DNA of 64,000 bases from Verrucomicrobia bacterium LP2A (GTDB lineage: Bacteria; Verrucomicrobiota; Verrucomicrobiia; Methylacidiphilales; Methylacidiphilaceae), in contig JAFS01000002.1 of NCBI GenBank assembly GCA_000526255.1, forward strand, positions 558,001-622,000, written 5' to 3'. The notes under the pieces are model-generated. The model made no database searches. It was not told where the DNA came from and worked only from the letters and a program-made list of their open reading frames with translations. The position numbers were made by a program, and so were the translations under genes. Below are positions 41,490 through 49,727 of the stretch, one piece after another. The first letter of the stretch is position 1; the number at the start of each line of letters is the position of its first letter.

Positions 41490-42593
41490 ATGTTGCGCGC
41501 CGGAATCGTCGGACTACCCAACGTGGGGAAGAGCACGCTCTTCAACGCGCTCACGAAAAGCCACAAGGCGGAAGCGGCCAACTACCCCTTCTGCACCATC
41601 ACTCCCAACGTCGGCGTCGTCGAGGTGCCCGATCCTCGGCTCGATCGGCTCGCCGAGCTCTTCCGCTCACAACGTATGATCCCGGCCGCGATCGAGCTCG
41701 TCGATATCGCGGGGCTCGTGGCGGGAGCCAGCAAAGGAGAGGGCTTGGGAAATCAGTTCCTTGCGCATATTCGCGAGGTCGACGCCGTCATCCATCTCGT
41801 CCGCTGCTTCCCGGGTGCGGAGGTCCATCACGTGGCGGGCTCGATCGACCCGGTCCGCGATGTCGAGATCATCCACACGGAGCTCGCGCTGGCCGATCTG
41901 GCCGCCCTCGATCGTCAGCGGGAGAAGAGCCGGAAAGCCCCAGGCCGCATGGACGCACGCGCCTCGCTTCGGAACGAACTGCTGGAGAGGGCGATGGAGA
42001 TTCTCAACCGGGGGGTTCCGCTTTTCTCCGAGAGATGGACGGTCGAAGAAAGGGACGCCCTGCGGCCCTTTACCCTTCTCACGATAAAACCCACTCTCTA
42101 CGCATGCAACGTAGGGGAGGAGGAGCTTGCCCAGGGAGCAAAGAACCCTCGGGTCGAGGCCCTCACCCGGTTCCTGGGAGGCCGAAGCGATTCCGAGCTC
42201 GTCGTTCTCTCCTCTCAACTGGAGGCCGAGCTCCCTAACCTCCTTCCGGATGAGCGGCGATCCTACCTCAAGGCTCTCGGCGTCTCCGAGAGCGGCGTGG
42301 AAAGCCTGATCCGCGCGACTTATCGCCTGCTCGGCCTTCGCACCTACTTTACCGCGGGCGAAAAGGAGGCAAGGGCTTGGACGATCCGCGCCGGGGATCG
42401 AGCCCCGCAAGCCGCCGGGGTGATCCATTCCGACTTCGAGCGTGGATTCATCGCCGCCGAATGCGCCTCGTTCGAGGAGGTAGAGCGGTTCGCCTCCTTT
42501 CCGCGCCTCCGGGAAGCAGGGAAGCTCCGCGTCGAGGGCAAGGACTACGTCGTCGCGGACGGCGATGTGATCGAGTTTCGTTTTAACGTCTAG
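41490..42593 (+). CDS. ychF: Ribosome-associated ATPase YchF/OLA1
   Basis: 367 residues, family length about 363. Obg-related but ATP-preferring. Motifs: [19 protein letters not shown] (4-22, P loop), [18 protein letters not shown] (29-46 region), [22 protein letters not shown], a coiled-coil arm around 130-200, and the C-terminal TGS-like part with [26 protein letters not shown] and [18 protein letters not shown]. Unremarkable; single gene followed closely by an L,D-transpeptidase. Confidence 0.96.
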   Translation: MLRAGIVGLPNVGKSTLFNALTKSHKAEAANYPFCTITPNVGVVEVPDPRLDRLAELFRSQRMIPAAIELVDIAGLVAGASKGEGLGNQFLAHIREVDAVIHLVRCFPGAEVHHVAGSIDPVRDVEIIHTELALADLAALDRQREKSRKAPGRMDARASLRNELLERAMEILNRGVPLFSERWTVEERDALRPFTLLTIKPTLYACNVGEEELAQGAKNPRVEALTRFLGGRSDSELVVLSSQLEAELPNLLPDERRSYLKALGVSESGVESLIRATYRLLGLRTYFTAGEKEARAWTIRAGDRAPQAAGVIHSDFERGFIAAECASFEEVERFASFPRLREAGKLRVEGKDYVVADGDVIEFRFNV

Positions 42594-42605
42594 GCCCGCG
42601 TTCCG

Positions 42606-43433
42606 ATGTCCGCCTTCCGTCTTTCCCGCCGGTACAGGGTGCCCCTCGCCCTCGTCCTGACGCTCTCCTTCCAGGCTCTTTGGAGCACGGTCCTCGCCGA
42701 TCCCCCTCTCCCCTCGGCCGCCCCAGTGGAGAGCGACGGGGTCGATGCCGAGACGCTCCGCAAGCTGGAAAAGCGGGCCGAGCAGCAGAGGGCTCGGCAG
42801 GAAAAAGAGATGCGGAAGATCGCGGAGCGTGAGCGGAAGCGCTTGGAGAAGGAACGCCAGAAACAGGAGAGGGAGCTGCACCTCCATCCGAAGCCACCCC
42901 CCCCTGGCCAGCCTCAGGTTCGGGTGGCCATCCCGGTGGGGCCTGTAGGGCCGCAAGCCCCTCCCCGGATCCTCGCGGCAATCTGGTCGCAACTGGTTCC
43001 CTCGCAGAAGATCTCCTCCCTGGTCGTCCATGTGCGAGCGCAGAAGCTCTATGCCTACCAAGGGAAGAAGCTCGCCGCCATCGTGCCCATCTGCACCGGG
43101 AATGCCACGCATCCGACGCCCGTGGGTCGATTCACCATCATTCAGAAGGACCGCAACCACCTTTCGAGCCATTACGGCTGCTTCGTCGACAACACGACGG
43201 GCCGAATCGTCGACGGGAACGCCGTGATCGGGCAGCGCCCGCCTCCGGGCACGCACTACGAAGCGGCCGAAATGCCCAACTTCTTGCGGATCACCTCGGA
43301 CGGGGTGGGGCTTCATGGCGGCTACCTTCCCGGGTTCGCCGCCTCGCACGGCTGCGTCCGGCTGCCCAAGAGCTTCGCCTCCGAGCTCTTCGAGCTCGTT
43401 CAGGACGGCACTCCCGTCACGGTCGTCGAGTAG
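42606..43433 (+). CDS. L,D-transpeptidase (ErfK/YbiS family)
   Basis: 275 residues. Signal peptide at 1-31 (hydrophobic VPLALVLTLSFQALW), then a highly charged coiled-coil segment (about 48-92, Lys/Glu/Arg repeats), a Pro-rich linker, and the catalytic YkuD domain. The active-site block GLHGGYLPGFAASHGCVRLP places Cys250 as nucleophile with the nearby His. It would form 3-3 peptidoglycan links or attach proteins to the wall in the periplasm. The coiled coil is unusual and might tether it to a partner. Twelve bases after ychF; faces mutL. Confidence 0.9.
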   Translation: MSAFRLSRRYRVPLALVLTLSFQALWSTVLADPPLPSAAPVESDGVDAETLRKLEKRAEQQRARQEKEMRKIAERERKRLEKERQKQERELHLHPKPPPPGQPQVRVAIPVGPVGPQAPPRILAAIWSQLVPSQKISSLVVHVRAQKLYAYQGKKLAAIVPICTGNATHPTPVGRFTIIQKDRNHLSSHYGCFVDNTTGRIVDGNAVIGQRPPPGTHYEAAEMPNFLRITSDGVGLHGGYLPGFAASHGCVRLPKSFASELFELVQDGTPVTVVE

Positions 43434-43437
43434 GCGA

Positions 43438-45228
43438 CTATCCAAGCAAGTCGCAGCCGCCGGGGGAGCCGGCTCTCCCGAACCGACGCTCCAACTCCCC
43501 GTAGGAGAGTTCGATCCAGGTCGGGCGCCCATGGGGACAGGTATCCGGGTTCCGGCAGGCAAAGAGATCCGCGAGCAGCCGCTCCACCTCCTCGGAGGAG
43601 AGCTGGTCATGGGCCTTCACCGCTCTTCGACAGACGATCCCGGCCAGCGTCTCCGCCTCCGCTCTTCCGATCGCGCAGGGTCCCTTTCGAGCCGCCAGAT
43701 CGGCTGCCAGCCTTTGCACGAAGGGGATCCAGTCGAGGGCGGCCAACCGGGCCGGGACCGACTCCACCGAAAAGGCTCCCCTGCCCATCTCGTTCATCTC
43801 CAACCCGATGCGGCGCAGAACCGGAAGCTCCTCGCACAAAACCGCGGCATCCCGCGCCGGCAGAGTCACGACGACCGGTTGAAGAAGGGGCTGCATGCCG
43901 CCCGCGCCGCTCTCCCAGCTGGAGAGCAGCCTCTCGAAGAGAACCCGTTCGTGGGCGGCATGCTGATCGACCAGAATCAGCCCCCCGCCTGTCTCCACCA
44001 GGAGGTAGAGCGAGCCGAGGATGCCGAGCGGACGTCCTCCCCTCCTCGGACCTTCCGCCCCTTCTCGCCGGCCGGGTGTGACGAGCGGAGGCAACTCCTC
44101 CTGGATCGTGTGCGCAGAAAGGTCTTCGTCCTCCCGGAATCGGGGGGAGACCTCCGGATCCGCAAACCGGTAGACGGAAGGGGCGCTCTCGGCCACGGCC
44201 CCGGGGACAGCGGGCTCGGGGAACGCGACCGAAGGCTGCCGGCCCAGGCTCTGGCCGACCGCATCGACAACAAGGCTCCAAACTTCCCGTTCCTCGCAAA
44301 AGCGAACCTCCCGCTTGGCCGGATGGACATTGGGATCGATCCGGGCCGGATCGATCTCGAGCCAGAGGACGGCCGTCGGGTAGAGGCCCCGCAGGAGCGA
44401 GTGGCGGTAGCCCTCTTGGAGGGCCGCCGAGAGCATGCGGCTTTCCACAGGCCTCCGGTTGACGAAGAAGAACTGCTCCTCCCGACTCGGCCGCCCGATG
44501 CCCGGGCGGCTCAGAAAGCCGGAAAGAGCGAGGCCTGGCCGATCTCCTTGCAAAGGCAGGAGCGCTTCGATCCATTCGGTCCCGAAGATGGCGGCCAATC
44601 GATCTTCTCGGACGGCGGCCGACGGCCACACCGTCCCCTCTCCTCGGCTCCCGTGCCGGAAGCGAAACGTGGTCGACGGCTGCGCGATCGCCGCGAGGAC
44701 GAGCTGCCGCTGCAGATGCGCCTGCTCCCGAGCGGGGGAGCGGAGAAAGCGGCGGCGGGCGGGGAGACGGGAAAACAGAGAGCGGACTTGAACGGTCGTG
44801 CCCCGATCTCTCCCGATCTCCCGCACCGAGAGCAACTTTCCAGCCTCGACCGCCACCTCGGTCCCGACCGGTTCCTCCTCTTCTCGGGTCCGGAGGAGAA
44901 AGGAGCTGACCGATGCGATCGTGGGAATGGCCTCCCCGCGGAAGCCGTACGAGTGCAGCCGCGTCAGGTCCTCGAAGCGGGCGAGCTTGCTCGTCGCGTA
45001 GCGCTCCAGGCAGAGGAGAGCGTCCTCCCTTCCCATGCCGCAACCGTTGTCTGCAACCTGGATGAGGGCGGATCCGCCGCCCTGGGTGAGCAGCTCGATC
45101 TCCGTCGCACCGGCATCGAGCGCATTTTCCAGGAGCTCCTTGACCACCGACGCGGGCCGCTCGACTACCTCTCCGGCAGCGATCTGAGAGGCGAGGGCCT
45201 CGGGCAGAACGCGAATCTTCCTTGCCAT
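43438..45228 (-). CDS. mutL: DNA mismatch repair protein MutL
   Basis: 596 residues. N-terminal GHKL ATPase: ASQIAAGEVVERPASVVKEL (13-32), ENALDAGAT, VADNGCGM (58-65) and YGFRGEAIPTIASVS (93-107); transducer with DPNVHPAKREVRF. The C-terminal domain has DQHAAHERVLFE (the endonuclease metal motif) and FACRNPDTCPHGRPT near the end, so it is probably a nicking MutL, as in bacteria without MutH. Partner of the MutS at 6770. Start ATG 45228. Confidence 0.96.
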   Translation of the reverse strand: MARKIRVLPEALASQIAAGEVVERPASVVKELLENALDAGATEIELLTQGGGSALIQVADNGCGMGREDALLCLERYATSKLARFEDLTRLHSYGFRGEAIPTIASVSSFLLRTREEEEPVGTEVAVEAGKLLSVREIGRDRGTTVQVRSLFSRLPARRRFLRSPAREQAHLQRQLVLAAIAQPSTTFRFRHGSRGEGTVWPSAAVREDRLAAIFGTEWIEALLPLQGDRPGLALSGFLSRPGIGRPSREEQFFFVNRRPVESRMLSAALQEGYRHSLLRGLYPTAVLWLEIDPARIDPNVHPAKREVRFCEEREVWSLVVDAVGQSLGRQPSVAFPEPAVPGAVAESAPSVYRFADPEVSPRFREDEDLSAHTIQEELPPLVTPGRREGAEGPRRGGRPLGILGSLYLLVETGGGLILVDQHAAHERVLFERLLSSWESGAGGMQPLLQPVVVTLPARDAAVLCEELPVLRRIGLEMNEMGRGAFSVESVPARLAALDWIPFVQRLAADLAARKGPCAIGRAEAETLAGIVCRRAVKAHDQLSSEEVERLLADLFACRNPDTCPHGRPTWIELSYGELERRFGRAGSPGGCDLLG

Positions 45229-45302
45229 CTTTTCTTTCTTCGTCAGCTTCGCGCGGCCGCTCGACTTGTGCGATCCGTTTTTTTTCGCTTCTCTTCTCCT
45301 CG

Positions 45303-45836
45303 ATGTCCCGCTTCCTTTGGCGATTCCTGCTTGCGGCGGCAGCCGTGCTCCTGCTTTCGCCTCCCGGCTTGCCCGGAGCCGTCCCCTCCTCCGATCTTCC
45401 TTCGTTTCGCGAAGCGTTGCTTGGCCGGATCAACCAGCTGCGCATGCAGAACGATCGGCCGCCCCTGGAGGTCGATTCCCGGCTGGAAGCCGCCAGCCAG
45501 GAGTGGGCCGAGCGCCTTGCCGTCGCTCGCCGCTTGCAGCACCGCTCGGACGACTCCCTCTCTTCCCTCTTGGAAGCGGGAGGCTGGGAGACCATCAATG
45601 AGAACCTCTACTATAGCTCCTCCTCTCCCGACCCGGCGCGGATCGTTGCCGATTGGGAGAAGAGCCCTCTGCACAGGAAGAACCTATTGAATCCGGAGCT
45701 CCGCTTCGCAGGTCTCGGAAGAGCGATGACGAGCCGCGGAGCCGCATACGTCGTCTTCAATGGGGCCGGAGGCGAGAGGCGAAAGAGTTGGGAGGATCTT
45801 TGGAAGAAGCTGCCGTTCCTCCCTCGCGAGGAATAA
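45303..45836 (+). CDS. Exported CAP (SCP/PR-1) domain protein
   Basis: 177 residues from ATG 45303 (the frame opens earlier at 45222). Signal peptide 1-27 (FLWRFLLAAAAVLLLSPPG). The CAP fold is seen in FREALLGRINQLRMQNDRPPL, EAASQEWAERLAVARRLQHR, GGWETINENLYYSS, ADWEKSPLHRKNLLNPEL and FAGLGRAMTSRGAAYVVF, the usual bacterial layout. Function in bacteria is unclear; possible wall or lipid binding. Between divergent mutL and convergent parB. Confidence 0.86.
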   Translation: MSRFLWRFLLAAAAVLLLSPPGLPGAVPSSDLPSFREALLGRINQLRMQNDRPPLEVDSRLEAASQEWAERLAVARRLQHRSDDSLSSLLEAGGWETINENLYYSSSSPDPARIVADWEKSPLHRKNLLNPELRFAGLGRAMTSRGAAYVVFNGAGGERRKSWEDLWKKLPFLPREE

Positions 45837-45839
45837 CCG

Positions 45840-46712
45840 CTAGCCGAGCCCGAGAGAGTGGAGCAGCCCGTCGAGCTCCTCCGCCGAAAAATAGCTGATC
45901 TCGATCTTTCCCTTCTCCGCCTCCCCGCGCACCCGCACGCGCGTGCCAAGCCGCTCCCGCAGCCTTCTTTCCAAATCCCTTCGCGCCAGATCCGCTTTGC
46001 GCCTCCGCTCCCGCTCGGGCGGCTCTCGATGGCTCTCCCGGCGGATCTTCTCGACCAGCGCCTCCGCCTGCCGAACGCTCAGCCCCTGGCGCGCAATCGA
46101 CCGGGCGGCACGAAGTCGATCGGATGGGGCCGCCAAGCCGAGGATCGCCTTCCCGTGGCCGCCCGCCAGCTTGCCGCTTGCCAGGAGCTCCTGCACTTCC
46201 TTCTCCAAGGAAAGAAGCCGAAGCGCGTTGGCCACCGTACTCCGATCCTTCCCCACCTTCCGGGCGATCGCTTCCTGGGTGAGAGCAAACTTTTCCTGGA
46301 GGAGCGCATACCCCTGCGCCTCCTCGAGAATCGGCAGATCGCTGCGCTGGAGATTCTCCACGAGCGCGAGCTCGAGCATCTCCTGATCGCTCGCCGAGCG
46401 GACGATCGCCGGCACCTCAGAAAGCCCGGAGCGCACGGCTGCACGCCACCGGCGCTCGCCGGCGATGATTTCGTACTTCTCGTCGACCCGGCGGACGATG
46501 AGCGGCTGCAGGATCCCCCGCTCCCGGATCGAGCGGGCCAACTCCTCGAGCGCGTCCTCGGCGAAGGTCTTTCTCGGCTGAAACGGGCCGCTGACCAACC
46601 GGTCAATGGGAAGAAGCTCGATGCACTCCCCGCTCTCCCGATCCGGTTGGGCTGCTGAGACAGCGCGAGAGAGAAGCACCTCCAATCCACGGCCAAGTCC
46701 TCTCTGTGCCAT
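45840..46712 (-). CDS. parB: Chromosome partitioning protein ParB
   Basis: 290 residues from ATG 46712 (start MAQRGLGRGLEVLLS is the family's usual opening; the frame is open to 46859). Binds parS and spreads by CTP-clamping. Domain order: CTP/N-terminal domain with IRERGILQPLIVRRV and YEIIAGERRWRAAVRSG, the ENLQRSDL segment, helix-turn-helix region LTQEAIARKVGKDRSTVAN, and a short C-terminal dimer domain. No parA is on the downstream or upstream side within the window: tRNA-Val lies immediately behind it. Confidence 0.94.
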   Translation of the reverse strand: MAQRGLGRGLEVLLSRAVSAAQPDRESGECIELLPIDRLVSGPFQPRKTFAEDALEELARSIRERGILQPLIVRRVDEKYEIIAGERRWRAAVRSGLSEVPAIVRSASDQEMLELALVENLQRSDLPILEEAQGYALLQEKFALTQEAIARKVGKDRSTVANALRLLSLEKEVQELLASGKLAGGHGKAILGLAAPSDRLRAARSIARQGLSVRQAEALVEKIRRESHREPPERERRRKADLARRDLERRLRERLGTRVRVRGEAEKGKIEISYFSAEELDGLLHSLGLG

Positions 46713-46873
46713 ATTCCCTGCCGCTTCTCCCTGCTCTGGACTCGAAAGTGTGCGCGGGAAAGCGCCTCCTGGCAAGGCAAGAGGAGACGCATGCGCATTC
46801 TCCGCGAGCCTCGGGTCCATGGATTCGCCCTTGCCGATGCTCCAGAGCTGTGGCATCAAGGGGGAGAGGGTAG

Positions 46874-46945
46874 GCGCGGTTAGCTTAGTGGTAGAGCGCT
46901 CGCTTCACACGCGAGAGGTCATAGGTTCGAACCCTATACCGCGCA
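46874..46945 (+). tRNA. tRNA-Val (anticodon CAC)
   Basis: Acceptor GCGCGGT pairs with ACCGCGC, D arm GCTTAGTGGTAGAGC, anticodon stem CTCGC/GCGAG with loop TTCACAC (anticodon CAC), T arm ATAGGTTCGAACCCTAT, discriminator A, no encoded CCA. It lies 10 bases before the stop of the convergent acyl-CoA synthetase gene and is divergent from parB. Confidence 0.96.
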
Positions 46946-46955
46946 AGGAGCGGGA

Positions 46956-49727
46956 TCAGGTGGGCTCGCCTCCCGGACCTTTCCCTTCTCCCGGCAACCG
47001 CAAGGCAAGAACCGCCTCGTTCTCCCCCGTTTCTGCGTTCCTCCGAACCTGATAGCCCAGGGAGAGGCAGATCCGTTTCATCCGCTCGTTTTCCGGACGG
47101 ATCCTCCCGATGATCCAGCGAAGACCTTCCCGTCGACCGATTGCGGTCAGCCGTTCCAGGATCATCCGTCCGATGCCCTTTCCTTGCCACCGGTCGACCA
47201 CTAGAAGGGCGAACTCCGCGGCTGAAAATCCGTGCAGCTTCCCCAGGCGCCCGACCGCGACGATCTCTCCCGCTTCCGAATGGGGCGGAAGAATCTCCGC
47301 CACCAGCACCGTCTCGATATTGTAGTCGGCCAGGCAGATTTGGGCGAGGCGCTCATGCGCGATCCTCTGCTCGAGCTTCAGATGCTCGAAATAGCGGGAG
47401 AAAACGCTCTCTTCGGAGAGCCCCCGATGAAACGCGATCATCTGCGGCTCGTCCTCGCCCCGGATCGGCCGGAGTCGGAGCAAGGTTCCGTCCTCCCATC
47501 GGATCGTCTCGATCTGGTCAATGGGATAGGGCCGGATCGCGGGACGCGGAAGGTCGCGCGCGGGGACGCGGCAAGGGAAAAGCACCATGCGCGCGTCGAG
47601 GGCCGTGATCTGGCCACCGCCCGAAGCCAAGAGCGGATTGATATCGATCTCTCGGATCCGGGGAAGGGCGAGAGTGAGCGCGCTGAACCGAATCAAGATC
47701 TCCTCGAGAGCCGCCTCGTCTACCGGAGGGATCCCCCGCATCCCGCGCAGGGCGCGCGCGACCCGCGTCCCCTCGATCATCCGACGGGCCGAGGTCGTGT
47801 TGAGTGGGGGCAGGCCCGTCGCCCGATCTTGCAGGAGGTCGACGAAAATCCCTCCCGCGCCGAAGACCAGAAGCGGTCCGAGCTGTGCGTCTGCGGCACT
47901 GCCCAGGATCAGCTCGATCCCCCGGCCCGCGGCCATGGCCTGGACCGTCACCCCGAGGAACGCATCGGCGCCCGAGTGCGCGGCGACGGCCGCACGGATC
48001 TCCCGGAAGGCGTCGCGCACGCTCGTTTCCTCCCCAAGCCCGAGGCGTACTCCCCCGATATCGCTCTTGTGGGAGAGCTTGTGGGAACGGAGCTTCACGG
48101 CTACGGGAAACCCGAGCGCCCGCGCTTGCGCTACCGCCTCCTCCTCGGTTTCCGCGAGTCGGGTGGCGATCACGGGGATCCCGAATGCGCGGAGAATCTC
48201 CTTCGATTCCCACTCGTCGAGCAAGACGCGGTCCTCCCGTTCCGCCCGACCGAGGATCTCCTCGCTGCGGCGGATCGCCTCGCCCAGGGTCTCCGGGTCC
48301 ACCTGCAGACGAGGCGTTTCGTAGAGAAGCTCGAGGTTGCGACGATGTTGCCAGATGAGCGAGAAAGCGCGCGCGGGGGCCTCCGGATAGCCGAAACAGG
48401 GGATGCCGGCACGATGGAAGGCCGCTCTTCCCTCCTCTACCGCCTCCCCACCCATCCAGGCCGCGAGGACGGGCTTCCCGTAATCTTTCACCGCCTCGCA
48501 GAGGAGCTCTGCCGTCCGCGTGGGTTCGGTCATCGCCTGCGGACAGAGGAGAACGAGCATCCCGTCGCTCTGCGTCTCCTGCGTGAGCAGCTCAGCCGCT
48601 TGCCGGTAGCGATCGGCATCCGCGTCTCCGAGGATGTCCACCGGGTCGTTGCGGCTCCAGCTCGGGGGCAGGACCCGATCGAGCTCCTGCCGGGTCTGCT
48701 CGGAAAGGGGGGCGAGCTCTCCGCCGGAAAGAAGCAGGGCGTCGGTCGCCAAGACGCCGGCCCCGCCGGCGTTTGTCAGGATGGAGAGGCGGGGACCGGC
48801 GGGCCGAGCGTTGCCGCCCAGAGCCTCCGCCAAGGAAAAGAGCTCTTCCACCGTCTGGGCGCGGATCACGCCGACCCGACGGAAGGCCGCATCGAGCGCT
48901 TCGTCGCTGCCGGCGAGCGACCCGGTATGCGAGAGAGCCGCCTGGGCCGCCGCCTTCGTCCTGCCAACCTTGAGGACGACGATCGGCTTTTGGCGGCCCA
49001 TTGCCCGGGCGGCCGAGAGGAAGGAGGCCGGATCGCCAATCGACTCCATGTAGAGGACGACGCTGCGAGTCCTCGGATCGTCCGCCAGGAAAAAGAGGAC
49101 ATCCCCCCAATCGACGTCCGCCATCGAACCGAGGGAAAAGAAGGCGCTGAAGCCGATCTTTTCCTGGAGGCTCCAATCGAGGATCGCCGTCCCCACGGCA
49201 CCGCTTTGACTCAGGAAGGCGATGCTTCCGGGCAGAGCCGCCTTCGCGGCAAAGGTCGCGTTGAAACGCGCATGCGGGAGCATCAGTCCCAGGCAGTTCG
49301 GTCCGATCAGCCGCATCCCTCTGGCTCGGGCGGTCGCGACCATCCGCTCTTCCCGCTCTTTTCCGGCCGGACCCGTCTCCTTGAAGCCCGCGGAAAGGAT
49401 CAAGGCCGCCTTCACTCCCGATTCCGCGCACTCCTCGACAATCCCAGGAACGGTCGGCGCCGGGGTGGCGATGACGGCCAAGTCGGGAGCGGGCGAGAGA
49501 TCCCGGACGCTCGGGTAAGCGGGGATGCCCAACACCTGGGTATGCCGGGGATTGACCGGAACCACCTTCGCGGCGCCCTCCGACAAGTTCTCGAGCACAG
49601 CTCGGCCGACGCTCCCCGGGCGCTCGCTTGCTCCGATGACCGCCACCCGCCGGGGCGGAAGGAAGGCGGCCAACCCGTACGCACCCGCGGAGAGCTCTGA
49701 TGCCAGATCTTCTCCTTCGGGCCCCAT
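46956..49727 (-). CDS. ADP-forming acyl-CoA synthetase fused to a GNAT acetyltransferase (PatZ-like)
   Basis: 923 residues. Order: CoA-binding domain (VAVIGASERPGSVGRAV near 28), succinyl-CoA synthetase-like domains with ALSHTGSLAGSDEALDAAF carrying the likely phospho-His, an ATP-grasp domain (LDEWESKEILRAFGIPV onward, with FGAGGIFVDLLQDRATGLPP), and a C-terminal GNAT domain (about 755-915: LRPIRGEDEPQMIAFHRG, VVDRWQGKGIGRMILERL). This is the architecture of the lysine acetyltransferase Pat/PatZ, whose synthetase part is often inactive; here His is kept, so acyl-CoA formation is possible. It begins right at the ppsA stop and may be co-transcribed. Confidence 0.9.
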   Translation of the reverse strand: MGPEGEDLASELSAGAYGLAAFLPPRRVAVIGASERPGSVGRAVLENLSEGAAKVVPVNPRHTQVLGIPAYPSVRDLSPAPDLAVIATPAPTVPGIVEECAESGVKAALILSAGFKETGPAGKEREERMVATARARGMRLIGPNCLGLMLPHARFNATFAAKAALPGSIAFLSQSGAVGTAILDWSLQEKIGFSAFFSLGSMADVDWGDVLFFLADDPRTRSVVLYMESIGDPASFLSAARAMGRQKPIVVLKVGRTKAAAQAALSHTGSLAGSDEALDAAFRRVGVIRAQTVEELFSLAEALGGNARPAGPRLSILTNAGGAGVLATDALLLSGGELAPLSEQTRQELDRVLPPSWSRNDPVDILGDADADRYRQAAELLTQETQSDGMLVLLCPQAMTEPTRTAELLCEAVKDYGKPVLAAWMGGEAVEEGRAAFHRAGIPCFGYPEAPARAFSLIWQHRRNLELLYETPRLQVDPETLGEAIRRSEEILGRAEREDRVLLDEWESKEILRAFGIPVIATRLAETEEEAVAQARALGFPVAVKLRSHKLSHKSDIGGVRLGLGEETSVRDAFREIRAAVAAHSGADAFLGVTVQAMAAGRGIELILGSAADAQLGPLLVFGAGGIFVDLLQDRATGLPPLNTTSARRMIEGTRVARALRGMRGIPPVDEAALEEILIRFSALTLALPRIREIDINPLLASGGGQITALDARMVLFPCRVPARDLPRPAIRPYPIDQIETIRWEDGTLLRLRPIRGEDEPQMIAFHRGLSEESVFSRYFEHLKLEQRIAHERLAQICLADYNIETVLVAEILPPHSEAGEIVAVGRLGKLHGFSAAEFALLVVDRWQGKGIGRMILERLTAIGRREGLRWIIGRIRPENERMKRICLSLGYQVRRNAETGENEAVLALRLPGEGKGPGGEPT

